Shown: in pieces, positions 1-13,907 of the stretch
Layout: the number at the start of each line of letters is the position of its first letter
Numbering within the stretch: position 1 is the stretch's first letter
Source of the DNA: Pseudomonas sp. P5_109
Lineage (GTDB): Bacteria > Pseudomonadota > Gammaproteobacteria > Pseudomonadales > Pseudomonadaceae
Reading direction: 5' to 3'
NCBI RefSeq assembly: GCF_034009455.1
Contig: NZ_CP125380.1
Location: 4,601,501 to 4,665,500 of the forward strand
DNA: 64,000 bases
Position numbers and translations under genes: made by a program
The notes under the pieces: generated by a model
The model's input: the letters and a program-made list of their open reading frames with translations, nothing else
The model's database searches: none
Told to the model about the DNA's origin: nothing

Positions 1-1345
1 GGTCAGTGATGACCGGCTTGCCGCCGATGTCGTGGCCCAGGGCCAGGGTGACCGGGGATTTGAAGTTGTCGTACTCGGGGGTGGACAACACTTCGGAGAA
101 ACGCACGATCTGCCGGTCTTCGTTGGGGATCTCGATACCGACCGTGGTCTTGCCCGGAATCACTTCCACCACGCGCACGCTGGTCACGGCCAGGGAGCGC
201 GCAAGGTCTTTGGCCAGGTTGGAAATACGGCTGACCTTGACGCCGGCCGCCGGCTGGATTTCGTAACGGGTAATCACCGGACCCGGGTGAATCGAATCAA
301 CCGCGACTTCAACGCCGAATTCCTTGAGCTTGATTTCCAGCAAGTGGCCAACCGCAGCCAGGGATTCAGGCGAGTAGTTGAGCTGTTTCTTTTCCGCCGG
401 ATCGAGAATCGAAATCGGCGGCAAGGTGCCTTCCACGGCGCTGTCGACGAACAGTGGCGCCTGCTTCTCTTTTTCGACGCGCTTGCTCGGTGCGGCAGGT
501 TTTGGCGGCGCGGGTGCAATCACCGGCGGCACCTGCTTCTCGCGCTCGGACATGTGTTTGCTCAGGGCTTGCTCACGCTCGATCAGCCGTTCCTTGACCT
601 TGGCCTGCTCGCGCTTGTCGGTGACGGTCGGCGCGACCACTTCATCCATACGGTTGTCGACTTCACGCAACTGGGCAACCAGCTGTTTACGCTCGGTACG
701 GGCCGCCCACCAGCGATTGGCCGCGCCCTGGAACAGTTCAAACAGGTCGAGGGTGATCTTGCCGGTGATGTCCATCACCTTGAACCACGACAGGTCGGTA
801 AACACGGTCAGGCCGAACAGGAACAACGCAATGAACAACAGCGTGCTGCCCTGGATATTCAGGGCGTTCCTGGCCAGTTCGCCGAGGCTTTCGCCCAGCG
901 CACCGCCCGCCCCGGCCGGCAGACCGGTCGCGGCATGGAAATGGATATGGGCCAGGGCCGCACCCGACAACACCAGGAACACCAGGCCGATCAGGCGCCA
1001 GGAGAACAGCCAGCCGCTCCACTGCCACGGCTCGTGACGCTGGCGGAAGATCTGGTACGCCTTGATCGCCAGCAACAACGGGAAGATGTAGGCGAAATAA
1101 CCCAGCACCATGAACAGGATATCGGCGCTGTAGGAGCCCGCAGGCCCGCCGAAGTTCTGCACGTCGTCGATCTTGCTGTTATGACTCCAGCCCGGATCGT
1201 CCTTGCCATAGGTCAACAAGGCCATCATCAGGAACAGGCACAAGGCACCGATGGCGATCAGCGCACCTTCCTTGAGTCGGTAGTGCAAGTGCTGGCGCCA
1301 GAGCGGAACGACGGCTGGTTTAGGTGCTGCGGTGGATTTCTTCAA
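1..1345 (-). CDS. ftsK: DNA translocase FtsK, N-terminal part (runs off the left edge)
   Basis: FtsK is the septum-anchored DNA pump that clears and aligns chromosome termini for XerCD recombination during division. Visible here are about 448 residues: several hydrophobic segments in the first 200 residues (the membrane anchor), a charged linker, then the start of the alpha domain with FtsK-like text such as LDPAEKKQLNYSPESL and PGKTTVGIEIPNEDRQ. The Walker A motif and gamma domain lie beyond position 1. The best start is a TTG at 1345 (LKKSTAAPK), preceded by a purine-rich AGGAAAAG; no in-frame ATG with family similarity lies upstream. It is divergent from trxB. Identity is certain; the start is inferred. 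Confidence 0.93.
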   Translation of the reverse strand, partial: MKKSTAAPKPAVVPLWRQHLHYRLKEGALIAIGALCLFLMMALLTYGKDDPGWSHNSKIDDVQNFGGPAGSYSADILFMVLGYFAYIFPLLLAIKAYQIFRQRHEPWQWSGWLFSWRLIGLVFLVLSGAALAHIHFHAATGLPAGAGGALGESLGELARNALNIQGSTLLFIALFLFGLTVFTDLSWFKVMDITGKITLDLFELFQGAANRWWAARTERKQLVAQLREVDNRMDEVVAPTVTDKREQAKVKERLIEREQALSKHMSEREKQVPPVIAPAPPKPAAPSKRVEKEKQAPLFVDSAVEGTLPPISILDPAEKKQLNYSPESLAAVGHLLEIKLKEFGVEVAVDSIHPGPVITRYEIQPAAGVKVSRISNLAKDLARSLAVTSVRVVEVIPGKTTVGIEIPNEDRQIVRFSEVLSTPEYDNFKSPVTLALGHDIGGKPVITD

Positions 1346-2611
<1,266 letters not shown>

Positions 2612-2673
2612 AGGCAAACTTTACGGCGGGCCAACACCCGCCACTGCCCTCCCCTTCTGCAAGCCCGGATGCC

Positions 2674-3354
2674 ATGCTGACTTGGTTACAACGCAACACC
2701 TTGCATTTCCCACCGCTGGAAAAGGCCATGCGCGACCCCAACGGGCTCCTGGCTGCCGGCGGTGACCTGTCCGCCGATCGGCTGATCTCGGCTTATCGCC
2801 ACGGCTGCTTCCCCTGGTTTTCCGAAGGCCAGCCGATTTTGTGGTGGTCTCCGGACCCGCGCACGGTGTTATTTCCCGACGAATTGCACGTTTCGCGCAG
2901 CCTGAACAAACTGCTGCGCCAGCAACGCTATCAAGTGACCTTCGACCAGGACTTCGCCGCCGTCATCCGCGCCTGTGCCGCGCCTCGGGACTACGCCGAC
3001 GGCACCTGGATCACCGAGGCGATGCAGGACGCCTACATCGAACTGCACAGGCGCGGCCACGCGCACTCGGTGGAAGTGTGGGACGGGGACGAACTGGTCG
3101 GTGGACTGTATGGCCTGGCGATGGGCCAGTTGTTTTTCGGCGAGTCCATGTTCAGCCGCGCTGACAACGCCTCGAAATTCGGTTTTGCCACGCTGGTCCG
3201 GCATCTGAAAGACTCGGGTTTTGTGCTGATCGACTGCCAGATGCCCACCGATCACCTGCACAGCCTCGGAGCCCGGGCGATACCTCGTCGAGAGTTTGCC
3301 AACTACCTGGCCCAGCATCTGGATCAACCCAATCGCGCGACCTGGGTTTGCTGA
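2674..3354 (+). CDS. aat: Leucyl/phenylalanyl-tRNA-protein transferase Aat
   Basis: Aat transfers Leu or Phe from aminoacyl-tRNA to the N-terminus of proteins starting with Lys or Arg, which makes them ClpS/ClpAP substrates. The 226-residue product opens [18 protein letters not shown] and carries the family core [20 protein letters not shown] near residues 44-63 and FGESMFSR with [13 protein letters not shown] later. I chose the ATG at 2674 because homology begins there; a longer frame from 2557 overlaps the end of trxB and looks unrelated to the family. bpt follows after 57 bases. Confidence 0.96.
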   Translation: MLTWLQRNTLHFPPLEKAMRDPNGLLAAGGDLSADRLISAYRHGCFPWFSEGQPILWWSPDPRTVLFPDELHVSRSLNKLLRQQRYQVTFDQDFAAVIRACAAPRDYADGTWITEAMQDAYIELHRRGHAHSVEVWDGDELVGGLYGLAMGQLFFGESMFSRADNASKFGFATLVRHLKDSGFVLIDCQMPTDHLHSLGARAIPRREFANYLAQHLDQPNRATWVC

Positions 3355-3411
3355 GCGACTTTTGCGCAGGTGGCTTACACTTAATCCAAAGCACTATCCC
3401 GAGGGTTGATC

Positions 3412-4119
3412 ATGACCGAGTTGGCGCGTTTGAAGTTCTATGCCACTCAGCCGCACTCTTGCAGTTATCTGCCCGAGGAGCAGGCCACAACCCTGTTCCT
3501 CGACCCTAGCCAGCCCATGGATGTGCATGTCTATGCAGACCTGTCGGAGATGGGGTTTCGTCGCAGTGGCGATCATCTCTACCGGCCGCATTGCCAGAAT
3601 TGCAATGCCTGCGTTCCGGCGCGCATTCCCGTGGGGCAGTTCACGCCCAACCGGCAACAGAAACGCATCTTCAAGCGTAATGCGGATTTGCAGGTACGTC
3701 CGGCCAAGCCCTGCTTCAGCGAAGAGTACTTCGACCTTTACCAGCGCTATATCGAGCAGCGTCATGCCGATGGCGATATGTACCCGCCAAGTCGCGACCA
3801 ATTTTCCACATTCCTGGTGCGGGATCTGCCGTTTTCACGCTTTTATGAGTTCCGCCTGAACGGCCAACTGCTGGCCGTCGCTGTCACCGACTTGCTGCCG
3901 AATGGCCTTTCGGCGGTTTATACCTTTTACGAACCCTCCGAAGAGCGCCGCAGCCTCGGGCGTTTCGCAATCCTCTGGCAAATCGGCGAGGCCAGGCGGC
4001 TGGGGCTGGAAGCGGTCTACCTCGGCTACTGGATCAAAAACTGCAAAAAGATGAACTACAAGACTCAATATCGCCCCATTGAGTTGCTGATTAATCAGCG
4101 CTGGGTGGTTCTAAACTAG
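3412..4119 (+). CDS. bpt: Aspartate/glutamate leucyltransferase Bpt (bacterial Ate1-like)
   Basis: Bpt is the bacterial relative of eukaryotic arginyltransferase; it adds Leu to N-terminal Asp or Glu and so feeds the N-degron pathway. The product is 235 residues, standard for the family. It has the N-terminal Cys cluster (HSCSYL, then [15 protein letters not shown] around residues 64-78) and the C-terminal region [15 protein letters not shown] with YRPIELL. The start at 3412 has a GAGGG ribosome site six bases upstream. It sits between aat, with the sister enzyme activity, and infA. Confidence 0.96.
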   Translation: MTELARLKFYATQPHSCSYLPEEQATTLFLDPSQPMDVHVYADLSEMGFRRSGDHLYRPHCQNCNACVPARIPVGQFTPNRQQKRIFKRNADLQVRPAKPCFSEEYFDLYQRYIEQRHADGDMYPPSRDQFSTFLVRDLPFSRFYEFRLNGQLLAVAVTDLLPNGLSAVYTFYEPSEERRSLGRFAILWQIGEARRLGLEAVYLGYWIKNCKKMNYKTQYRPIELLINQRWVVLN

Positions 4120-4230
4120 AGCAGGCCCTAAACCCCTTGGCTTAAACCCCATTTTTCGGGCACAATGCACGCCGCTTTTGCCTGGCGCAGTTGCACCGGG
4201 CCATTCATTGGACACCGAGGGCTTTACTGC

Positions 4231-4449
4231 ATGTCGAAAGAAGACAGCTTCGAAATGGAAGGCACTGTCGTCGACACCCTGCCCAACACCATGTTTCGTG
4301 TGGAGTTGGAAAATGGGCACGTCGTAACCGCGCACATCTCCGGCAAGATGCGCAAGAACTACATCCGTATTCTTACTGGCGACAAAGTGCGCGTCGAGCT
4401 GACTCCCTATGACTTGAGCAAAGGGCGCATCACTTACCGCGCCCGCTAA
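4231..4449 (+). CDS. infA: Translation initiation factor IF-1
   Basis: IF-1 is a 72-residue single OB-fold protein that occupies the A site of the 30S subunit during initiation. The sequence [17 protein letters not shown] is nearly invariant in gammaproteobacteria, as are [13 protein letters not shown] and the C-terminal KGRITYRAR. It is transcribed toward clpA and ends in a strong hairpin terminator at about 4585. No length or sequence anomaly is seen. Confidence 0.98.
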
Positions 4450-4450
4450 G

Positions 4451-4548
4451 GTAGGAGCGAGCTTGCTCGCGAAAAACCTGAGAGCACCGCGTCAAGTCAG
4501 AGTCCCCGCTTCATCGTTGACGAACATCGCGAGCAAGCTCGCTCCTAC
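4451..4548. repeat. REPIN-like inverted repeat, variant arms
   Basis: Arm GTAGGAGCGAGCTTGCTCGC at 4451-4470 is matched by its inverse at about 4529-4548. The arms use GAGCGAG where most copies in this window have GAGCGGG. It lies between infA and its terminator hairpin. Confidence 0.8.
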
Positions 4549-4584
4549 AGGCGTAGGGCCGGCTCGCTAATCAAGTCAACACAA

Positions 4585-4614
4585 AACGCCCGGCTTATGC
4601 CGGGCGTTCTTGTT
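4585..4614 (+). terminator. infA rho-independent terminator
   Basis: Perfect stem AACGCCCGGC / GCCGGGCGTT around a TTAT loop, followed by CTTGTTTG. Confidence 0.8.
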
Positions 4615-4645
4615 TGTCTGCGATTTACCTGGCGCACCCGGACAA

Positions 4646-4734
4646 TGTGGGAGCGGGCTTGCCCGCGAATGCGATCTGTCTGGCACAGGGATGCTGGATA
4701 TGCCGACGCTTTCGCGAGCAAGCCCGCTCCCACA
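4646..4734. repeat. REPIN-like inverted repeat
   Basis: Arms beginning TGTGGGAGCGGGCTTG (4646) and ending in the inverse (4734), about 90 bases overall. It belongs to the abundant GGGAGCGGGCTTG family of this genome. Confidence 0.85.
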
Positions 4735-4760
4735 CTGGATTTGTGCATGACCTGCAGACA

Positions 4761-4790
4761 GCAAAAAGGCGCCTTTCGGCGCCTTTTTGC
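4761..4790 (-). terminator. clpA terminator (possibly bidirectional)
   Basis: Stem GCAAAAAGGCGCC / GGCGCCTTTTTGC with a four-base loop, immediately downstream of clpA. The A/T-rich ends would let it work in both directions. Confidence 0.8.
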
Positions 4791-4804
4791 TTTGCTTTTG
4801 AACG

Positions 4805-7075
4805 TCAGGCCATCTCGGCCGTGGTCTCGAACTCGAAGGTCAGCTCGCCGTCCTTGATGTCGATGTGCACCACACCGCCATGTTCGGCCAGTTCGCCAAA
4901 GAGAATCTCCTCCGCCAGCGGACGCTTGATCTTGTCCTGGATCAGGCGAGCCATTGGGCGAGCACCCATCGCCGCGTCGTAACCACCTTCGGCCAGCCAA
5001 CTGCGGGCCGCATCGGTGACTTCCAGCAACACTCGCTTGTCTTCCAGTTGCGCCTGAAGCTCGGTAAGGAACTTGTCCACCACGCTCTTGATGACCTCAT
5101 GGCTGAGGCGACCAAACTGGATGATGGTGTCCAGACGGTTGCGGAATTCCGGCGTGAAGCTCTTCTTGATCACTTCCATCGCATCGGACGAGTGATCCTG
5201 ATAGGTGAAACCGATCGAAGCGCGGGCTGCGGTCTCGGCACCGGCGTTGGTCGTCATGATGACGATCACGTTACGGAAATCCGCCTTGCGCCCGTTGTTA
5301 TCGGTCAACGTACCGTGGTCCATCACCTGCAGCAGCAGGTTGAAGACTTCCGGATGCGCCTTCTCGATTTCATCGAGCAACAGCACGCAGTGTGGCTGCT
5401 TGGTGATGGCCTCGGTGAGCAGACCGCCCTGATCGAACCCCACATACCCTGGAGGCGCACCGATCAGACGCGATACGGTGTGGCGCTCCATGTACTCGGA
5501 CATGTCGAAACGAATCAGCTCGACACCCAGCGCCTTGGCCAACTGACGCGCCGCTTCGGTCTTACCGACACCGGTAGGCCCTGCGAACAGGAACGAACCG
5601 ACAGGCTTGTCAGGGGACTTGAGGCCGGCACGGGACAGCTTGATCGCGGTGGCCAGCGAATCGATCGCGGCATCCTGACCAAACACGGTCAACTTCAGGT
5701 CACGTTCGAGGTTACGCAGCAGCTCCTTGTCGGAACTGGTGACGTGTTTTGGCGGAATCCGCGCGATTTTCGCGACGATGTCCTCGACTTGCGGCACTTC
5801 GATGCGCTTCACACGCTTCTCGACCGGTTGCAGGCGCTGGTAGGCACCCGCCTCGTCGATTACATCGATCGCCTTGTCCGGCATGTGCCGGTCATTGATA
5901 TAGCGCGAAGCCAGTTCGGCAGCCGCACGCAGGGCTTCATCACTGTATTCGATATTGTGATGGCTTTCGAAACGCCCCTTCAGGCCGCGCAGAATGCCAA
6001 TGGTGTCTTCCACCGAAGGCTCCGACACATCGACCTTCTGGAAGCGCCGGGCCAAGGCACGGTCCTTCTCGAAGATGCCGCGGAATTCCTGGAAGGTGGT
6101 CGAACCGATGCAACGGATATCACCCGAGGACAGCAGCGGCTTGAGCAGGTTCGAGGCATCCATGACGCCACCGGACGCGGCACCCGCACCAATGATGGTG
6201 TGGATCTCGTCGATGAACAGGATCGCCTGCGGACGTTTTTTCAGCTCATTGAGCAGCGCCTTGAAGCGCTTCTCGAAATCGCCACGGTACTTGGTACCGG
6301 CCAGCAAGGCACCCAGGTCGAGGGAATAAACCACGCTATTGGCCAGCAGGTCCGGCACCTGGTTGTCGACAATGCGCTTGGCCAGGCCTTCGGCAATCGC
6401 GGTTTTACCCACGCCCGCCTCGCCCACCAGCAGCGGATTGTTTTTGCGACGACGCGCCAGGATCTGCGCGACACGCTCGACTTCCAGCTCACGCCCCACC
6501 AACGGATCGATACGACCCTGGCGCGCGAGTTCGTTGAGGTTGCTGGCATAAGCATCCAGGGGATTGCCCGAGGAAGAAGACTCACCACCCTCGTCGTCCT
6601 GCATATCTTGCTCACCTTCAGAGTGATCGCCGTGCCCCGGCACCTTGGAAATGCCATGGGCGATGTAGTTGACGACATCTATACGGGCAACGCTCTGCTG
6701 TTTCAGCAGGAACACTGCCTGACTCTCTTGCTCACTGAAGATCGCGACCAGCACGTTGGCGCCAGTCACTTCGCGTTTGCCCGAGCTCTGTACGTGAAAC
6801 ACAGCACGTTGCAGGACACGCTGGAAGCCCAGGGTTGGCTGGGTTTCGCGATCCTCGTCATGCACGGGGATCAATGGCGTGGTGGAGTCGATGAACTCCT
6901 GCAGGTCATGCTTGAGTTTGTCGAGGTTCGCGCCGCACGCACGCAATACGGTGGCGGCAGCCTCATTGTCCAATAGGGCCAGCAGAAGGTGTTCGACGGT
7001 CATGAATTCATGACGCTTCGAACGGGCCTCCTTGAAGGCAAGATTGAGGGTGACTTCGAGCTCGCGGTTTAACAT
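4805..7075 (-). CDS. clpA: ATP-dependent Clp protease ATP-binding subunit ClpA
   Basis: ClpA is the hexameric AAA+ unfoldase that feeds substrates to ClpP. The 756-residue product has an N domain ([17 protein letters not shown] onward), a first AAA module with Walker [10 protein letters not shown] and Walker [10 protein letters not shown], and a second with GPTGVGKTE and [11 protein letters not shown]. An IGF tripeptide in [10 protein letters not shown] corresponds to the ClpP-docking loop. It lies downstream of clpS, 30 bases away on the same strand, so the adaptor and unfoldase are likely co-transcribed. Confidence 0.98.
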   Translation of the reverse strand: MLNRELEVTLNLAFKEARSKRHEFMTVEHLLLALLDNEAAATVLRACGANLDKLKHDLQEFIDSTTPLIPVHDEDRETQPTLGFQRVLQRAVFHVQSSGKREVTGANVLVAIFSEQESQAVFLLKQQSVARIDVVNYIAHGISKVPGHGDHSEGEQDMQDDEGGESSSSGNPLDAYASNLNELARQGRIDPLVGRELEVERVAQILARRRKNNPLLVGEAGVGKTAIAEGLAKRIVDNQVPDLLANSVVYSLDLGALLAGTKYRGDFEKRFKALLNELKKRPQAILFIDEIHTIIGAGAASGGVMDASNLLKPLLSSGDIRCIGSTTFQEFRGIFEKDRALARRFQKVDVSEPSVEDTIGILRGLKGRFESHHNIEYSDEALRAAAELASRYINDRHMPDKAIDVIDEAGAYQRLQPVEKRVKRIEVPQVEDIVAKIARIPPKHVTSSDKELLRNLERDLKLTVFGQDAAIDSLATAIKLSRAGLKSPDKPVGSFLFAGPTGVGKTEAARQLAKALGVELIRFDMSEYMERHTVSRLIGAPPGYVGFDQGGLLTEAITKQPHCVLLLDEIEKAHPEVFNLLLQVMDHGTLTDNNGRKADFRNVIVIMTTNAGAETAARASIGFTYQDHSSDAMEVIKKSFTPEFRNRLDTIIQFGRLSHEVIKSVVDKFLTELQAQLEDKRVLLEVTDAARSWLAEGGYDAAMGARPMARLIQDKIKRPLAEEILFGELAEHGGVVHIDIKDGELTFEFETTAEMA

Positions 7076-7105
7076 AGCTTCACCTCATACCCAAGTGTCC
7101 GGCGA

Positions 7106-7489
7106 TTAACCGTCCTTCTCGATTTCACAGAGTAGCGGATGCTGGCTTTCCCTGGCGTACTGGTTGACCTGCATGGCCTTGGTCTCGGCGATGTCGCGGG
7201 TAAACACTCCACATACTGCCCGTCCTTCTGTATGGACGGCCAGCATGACCTTGGTCGCCAGCTCGCGATTCAGGTTAAAAAACACCTCGAGCACTTCGAC
7301 GACGAAATCCATCGGTGTGTAGTCATCATTAAACAAAACCACCTTGTACATCGGCGGCGCCTGTAAAGCAGGCTTGGCCTCCTGAACAGCAATGCCTGCG
7401 GAATCGTCGTCGTGCTCCTCCGGGCGATCTTTCTGGAGAGTCGGGCGATCCTGATTGAATGTTAGTCGAATCTGGCTGATTGCATGCAT
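7106..7489 (-). CDS. clpS: ATP-dependent Clp protease adaptor ClpS
   Basis: ClpS binds N-degrons (Leu, Phe, Trp, Tyr N-termini) and delivers them to ClpA. The product is 127 residues. The folded core is intact: [21 protein letters not shown], then [17 protein letters not shown]. The N-terminal tail contains a near-repeat [12 protein letters not shown], encoded by two copies of CGGGCGATC 21 bases apart (plus strand 7421 and 7442), so this tail may have gained seven codons. It is divergent from cspD. Confidence 0.96.
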   Translation of the reverse strand: MHAISQIRLTFNQDRPTLQKDRPEEHDDDSAGIAVQEAKPALQAPPMYKVVLFNDDYTPMDFVVEVLEVFFNLNRELATKVMLAVHTEGRAVCGVFTRDIAETKAMQVNQYARESQHPLLCEIEKDG

Positions 7490-7666
7490 GGAAAGAAAGG
7501 TTCGTCAGTTGTGCAAATACAGTGGTGGGGGCGGCTATCAGCGATTTCAACTCCGACTGCCGGGTCAGCTTGACTATCGGCAAAACGGTGTTACAACCAA
7601 TAGAGCCCACAGTGGGTAAAAAAGGTCCGCGGAGTCAATCTTATTTACAGATTCGACTGCGGATGT

Positions 7667-7692
7667 ACTGGATGATACTCCAGTGATGGAGT
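7667..7692 (+). promoter_or_regulatory. Two overlapping hairpins just upstream of cspD ribosome site
   Basis: ACTGGA (7667-7672) can pair with TCCAGT (7679-7684), while ACTCCA (7677-7682) can pair with TGGAGT (7687-7692). The two stems share bases and exclude each other. They end about ten bases before the ribosome site. Whether they lie in the transcript is unknown. Confidence 0.35.
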
Positions 7693-7713
7693 CTGTTGCA
7701 GAGGGAGTTGGGT

Positions 7714-7995
7714 ATGTCAGTCGGCAAGGTGAAATGGTTCAACAATGCCAAGGGATTCGGTTTCATTAACACCGACGCCAAAGAAGGCCGTGACGAGGAC
7801 GGCAAGGATATCGATTTCTTTGCCCACTATTCGGCCATCGACATGGATGGCTACAAGACCCTCAAGGCCGGACAAGTCGTCAACTTCGAGATCGTTCAGG
7901 GCCCCAAAGGCTTGCATGCCGTAAAAATTACGTCTGCCACTCACCCGAGCGAAAAGATTGCCTCCGCCACCGGGCACGAAACGGTGTCGAGCTGA
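7714..7995 (+). CDS. cspD: Cold-shock-like protein CspD
   Basis: CspD is a cold-shock-domain nucleic-acid binding protein; the E. coli homologue inhibits replication in stationary phase. The product is 93 residues: a CSD with RNP1 KGFGFI at residues 13-18 and the RNP2-like region IDFFAHYSAI, plus a roughly 20-residue tail ending ATGHETVSS. I placed the start at ATG 7714 because MSVGKVKWFNNAKGFGF is the family N-terminus; AGAGGGAG lies 8-13 bases upstream. It is divergent from clpS, as in other gammaproteobacteria. Confidence 0.95.
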   Translation: MSVGKVKWFNNAKGFGFINTDAKEGRDEDGKDIDFFAHYSAIDMDGYKTLKAGQVVNFEIVQGPKGLHAVKITSATHPSEKIASATGHETVSS

Positions 7996-8013
7996 CGCAA
8001 CCCGTCATCCAGT

Positions 8014-8059
8014 CATAAAAAAACCGCCTGACTCAACTTCTTGAATCAGGCGGCTTTTT
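8014..8059. terminator. Bidirectional terminator between cspD and icd
   Basis: Stem ACCGCCTGA / TCAGGCGG with an inner TCAA/TTGA pairing, preceded by an A run and followed by CTTTTTG. It serves the two convergent genes. Confidence 0.85.
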
Positions 8060-8076
8060 GTGTGCCTGCGTTTTTC

Positions 8077-9333
8077 TTACATGTGCGAGATCAGCGCATC
8101 GCCGAAGCCGGAAGACGAAACCAGTTTCGCACCCTCCATCAAGCGCTCGAAGTCATAAGTCACGGTCTTGGCGGAAATCGCGCCATTGGTGCCCTTGATG
8201 ATCAGGTCTGCCGCTTCGGTCCAGCCCATGTGGCGCAGCATCATTTCAGCGGACAGGATCAGCGAACCCGGGTTGACCTGGTCCTTGCCGGCGTACTTCG
8301 GTGCCGTACCGTGGGTGGCTTCGAACATGGCCACGGTGTCGGACAGGTTGGCACCCGGCGCGATACCGATACCGCCCACTTCCGCCGCCAGGGCGTCGGA
8401 GAGGTAGTCGCCGTTCAGGTTCAGGGTCGCGATCACATCGTACTCGGCCGGGCGCAGCAGGATCTGCTGGAGCATGGCGTCGGCAATGGCATCCTTGACG
8501 ACAACGTTCTTGCCGGTTTTCGGGTTCTTGAACTGCATCCAAGGACCGCCGTCGAGCAGGGTCGCGCCGAACTCCTCGGCCGCCACTTCGTAGGCCCATT
8601 CCTTGAAGGCACCTTCGGTGAACTTCATGATGTTGCCTTTGTGCACGATGGTCAGCGAGTCGCGATCGTTGTCGACCACATATTGCAGGGCCTTGCGCGC
8701 CAGACGCTTGGTGCCTTGCAGGGACACCGGCTTGACGCCGATCCCGCAGTTCTCGTCGAAACGGATCTTGGTGACGCCCATTTCTTCTTTAAGGAACTTG
8801 ATGACCTTGGTGGCTTCCGGCGTACCGGCCTTCCACTCGATGCCAGCGTAGATGTCTTCGGAGTTCTCGCGGAAGATGGTCATGTCGACATCGCCTGGCT
8901 TCTTGACCGGGCTAGGCACGCCTTCGAACCAGCGCACCGGACGCAGGCAGACGTACAGGTCGAGTTGCTGGCGCAGGGCCACGTTCAGGGAACGGATGCC
9001 GCCACCGACCGGGGTGGTCAGCGGGCCCTTGATGGAAACCACGTAATCCTTGACCGCGTCCAGGGTTTCCTGAGGCAGCCAGGTGTCTTGATCGTAGACC
9101 TGAGTCGCTTTTTCCCCGGCGTACACTTCCATCCAGGAAATCTTGCGCTCGCCACCGTAAGCCTTCTTAACAGCAGCATCGACAACCTTGATCATGACCG
9201 GGCTGATGTCGACACCAATGCCGTCGCCTTCGATGAAGGGGATGATCGGGTTATTAGGAACATTGAGAGAATGGTCTGCATTGACGGTGATTTTGTCGCC
9301 GACGGCTGGAACCTGAATCTTCTTGTAACCCAT
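8077..9333 (-). CDS. icd: Isocitrate dehydrogenase, NADP-dependent, dimeric type
   Basis: Icd oxidises isocitrate to 2-oxoglutarate in the TCA cycle, producing NADPH. The 418-residue product starts [15 protein letters not shown]; the open frame extends further upstream but without family similarity. Visible hallmarks are [17 protein letters not shown] near the N-terminus, [14 protein letters not shown], containing the serine phosphorylated by AceK in E. coli, and the NADP-binding loop [13 protein letters not shown]. It is divergent from idh, an unrelated enzyme with the same reaction. Confidence 0.97.
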   Translation of the reverse strand: MGYKKIQVPAVGDKITVNADHSLNVPNNPIIPFIEGDGIGVDISPVMIKVVDAAVKKAYGGERKISWMEVYAGEKATQVYDQDTWLPQETLDAVKDYVVSIKGPLTTPVGGGIRSLNVALRQQLDLYVCLRPVRWFEGVPSPVKKPGDVDMTIFRENSEDIYAGIEWKAGTPEATKVIKFLKEEMGVTKIRFDENCGIGVKPVSLQGTKRLARKALQYVVDNDRDSLTIVHKGNIMKFTEGAFKEWAYEVAAEEFGATLLDGGPWMQFKNPKTGKNVVVKDAIADAMLQQILLRPAEYDVIATLNLNGDYLSDALAAEVGGIGIAPGANLSDTVAMFEATHGTAPKYAGKDQVNPGSLILSAEMMLRHMGWTEAADLIIKGTNGAISAKTVTYDFERLMEGAKLVSSSGFGDALISHM

Positions 9334-12064
<2,731 letters not shown>

Positions 12065-12080
12065 GGTTGTAAGGGAACAT

Positions 12081-12115
12081 CACAAACCCCGGCCCTGTGC
12101 CGGGGTTTGTGTTTT
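12081..12115 (+). terminator. idh terminator
   Basis: Perfect 13-bp stem CACAAACCCCGGC / GCCGGGGTTTGTG with a CCTGT loop, followed by TTTT. Confidence 0.9.
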
Positions 12116-12135
12116 CAGACCTTACACAAATCCCA

Positions 12136-12225
12136 TGTGGGAGCGGGCTTGCTCGCGAATACGGTTTATCATTCAACATCTTCATTGACTGATACACCGC
12201 TATCGCCAGCAAGCCGGCTCCTACA
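12136..12225. repeat. REPIN-like inverted repeat
   Basis: Left arm TGTGGGAGCGGGCTTGCTCG at 12136; the right arm ends at 12225 with several substitutions (CCGGCTCCTACA). The spacer contains the family's conserved ATTCAACATC and GACTGA segments. Confidence 0.85.
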
Positions 12226-12255
12226 GGGATCGCATTTCAACATCGAGGGCATTTT

Positions 12256-12702
12256 ATGGACTGGAAACCCCACATCACCGTCGCCACCATCGTCGAGGAC
12301 AACGGCCGCTTCCTGATGGTCGAGGAACTCAAGCACGGACGCGTGGTGCTCAACCAGCCCGCCGGCCATCTGGACCCGAACGAAACCCTGACCGAAGCCG
12401 CCGTGCGCGAAACACTCGAAGAAACCGGCTGGGACGTCGAACCGACCGGCGTACTGGGCATTTATCTCTACACCGCCCCGAGCAACGGCGTGACCTACCA
12501 ACGGGTCTGCTTCATTGCCAAAGCGCTGAAACACCACGCCGATTATCAACTCGACGACGGCATCGTCGGCGCCAAGTGGTTGACCCGCGAAGAATTAATC
12601 CAGCAACGCGACAACTGGCGCAGTGAGCTGATCATCCGTTGCATCGACGACTATCTGGCAGGCATTCACTTCGACCTCGAATTGATCCGTCCTTCTCTTT
12701 AG
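12256..12702 (+). CDS. nudJ: Nudix hydrolase, NudJ-like phosphatase
   Basis: A 148-residue Nudix protein. The Nudix box reads GHLDPNETLTEAAVRETLEE followed by TGW, fitting GX5EX7REUXEEXGU, which binds the catalytic metal. E. coli NudJ acts on the thiamine precursor HMP-PP and on nucleoside di- and triphosphates; the substrate here is inferred from position and similarity. As in E. coli and P. aeruginosa it lies directly upstream of mnmA and hflD, 59 bases from mnmA. Confidence 0.88.
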   Translation: MDWKPHITVATIVEDNGRFLMVEELKHGRVVLNQPAGHLDPNETLTEAAVRETLEETGWDVEPTGVLGIYLYTAPSNGVTYQRVCFIAKALKHHADYQLDDGIVGAKWLTREELIQQRDNWRSELIIRCIDDYLAGIHFDLELIRPSL

Positions 12703-12761
12703 CCTTGCGGCCCCGAGCCTGTTAGAATCGCGTCCTTTTTCAAGACACTCATTGAATCCCT

Positions 12762-13907
12762 ATGCGTGATCCAGCCCCTTCTGACACACAAAAGAAGCGC
12801 GTCATTGTCGGTATGTCCGGCGGCGTGGACTCTTCCGTTTCCGCCCTCCTGCTGATCGAGCAGGGTTACGAGGTGGAAGGCCTGTTCATGAAGAACTGGG
12901 AAGAAGACGATGGAACGGAATACTGCACCGCCATGGATGACCTGGCGGACGCTCAAGCCGTTTGCGACAAGATTGGCATCAAGCTGCACACCGCCAATTT
13001 CGCCGCCGAGTACTGGGACAACGTGTTCGAGCATTTCCTGGCCGAGTACAAGGCCGGACGCACGCCGAACCCGGACATCCTGTGTAACCGCGAGATCAAG
13101 TTCAAGGCGTTCCTCGACTACGCCATGATGCTCGGTGCCGACCTGATCGCCACCGGCCACTACGTGCGTCGCCGCGACATCGATGGACGTACCGAACTGC
13201 TCAAGGGCCTGGACCCGAACAAGGACCAGAGCTACTTCCTGCACGCCGTCGGCGGTGAACAGATCGCCAAGACCCTGTTCCCGGTCGGCGAACTGGAAAA
13301 ACCACAGGTGCGCGCGATTGCCGAGAAGTACGAACTGGCGACCGCGAAGAAAAAGGATTCCACCGGGATCTGCTTTATCGGCGAGCGCCGCTTCAGCGAC
13401 TTCCTCAAGCAGTACCTGCCGGCGCAACCGGGCGAGATCAAGACCACCGAAGGCGAAATCATCGGCCGCCACCACGGCCTGATGTATCACACCATCGGCC
13501 AGCGTCAGGGCCTTGGTATCGGCGGGCTGAAAGATGCCAGCGACGAGCCGTGGTACGTGCTGATCAAGGACCTGGAACACAACGAGCTGATCGTTGGCCA
13601 GGGCAACGATCACCCGTGGCTGTTCTCCCGCGCCCTGCTCGCCTCGGATATCTACTGGGTCAATCCGATCGACCTGAGCCAGCCGCGCAAGCTGACCGCT
13701 AAAGTGCGGTATCGCCAGAGCGACCAGCCCTGCACCCTGGAAAAAACCGCCAGCGGTTATCGCGCAACCTTCGATGATCCGCAGCGCGCGGTGACTCCGG
13801 GCCAGTCCGTGGTGTTCTACGACGGTGAGATCTGCCTCGGCGGCGGTGTGATCGAAGTGGCCGAACCATGGACCAGCAAGGACATTCCTGAAGGCAAGCA
13901 CCAATGA
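12762..13907 (+). CDS. mnmA: tRNA 2-thiouridylase MnmA
   Basis: MnmA installs the 2-thio group on U34 of Lys, Glu and Gln tRNAs, taking sulfur from the TusE relay. The 381-residue product has the PP-loop [12 protein letters not shown] near residue 20, the motif [16 protein letters not shown] with the catalytic Cys, TGHYVRR, and the second catalytic Cys in [13 protein letters not shown]. The gene overlaps hflD by four bases (ATGA), indicating translational coupling. Confidence 0.98.
   Translation: MRDPAPSDTQKKRVIVGMSGGVDSSVSALLLIEQGYEVEGLFMKNWEEDDGTEYCTAMDDLADAQAVCDKIGIKLHTANFAAEYWDNVFEHFLAEYKAGRTPNPDILCNREIKFKAFLDYAMMLGADLIATGHYVRRRDIDGRTELLKGLDPNKDQSYFLHAVGGEQIAKTLFPVGELEKPQVRAIAEKYELATAKKKDSTGICFIGERRFSDFLKQYLPAQPGEIKTTEGEIIGRHHGLMYHTIGQRQGLGIGGLKDASDEPWYVLIKDLEHNELIVGQGNDHPWLFSRALLASDIYWVNPIDLSQPRKLTAKVRYRQSDQPCTLEKTASGYRATFDDPQRAVTPGQSVVFYDGEICLGGGVIEVAEPWTSKDIPEGKHQ

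Larger units (their letters stand above)
4450..4804. other. infA-clpA convergent intergenic region with repeats and terminators
   Basis: This 355-base gap holds two REP-like inverted repeat units (4451-4548 and 4646-4734), an infA terminator (4585-4614) and a clpA terminator (4761-4790). In E. coli a serine tRNA lies at the equivalent place. I looked for a cloverleaf and a GGTTCGA-type T arm here and found none. Confidence 0.7.

Noticed and set aside
4451..4734. CRISPR-like array suggested by repeated palindromes
   Set aside because: Repeats are inverted pairs dispersed over the window, not direct repeats with uniform spacers, and no cas genes are present.
4450..4804. Possible serine tRNA between infA and clpA, as in E. 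coli
   Set aside because: No acceptor/T-arm pattern is present; the paired segments are REP repeats and terminators.
4597..4982. Small plus-strand frames reading through the REP elements and into the clpA 3' end
   Set aside because: They consist of repeat sequence (GERACPR / GAGLPA-type peptides) and antisense clpA. Same kind of frame seen at other REP sites.
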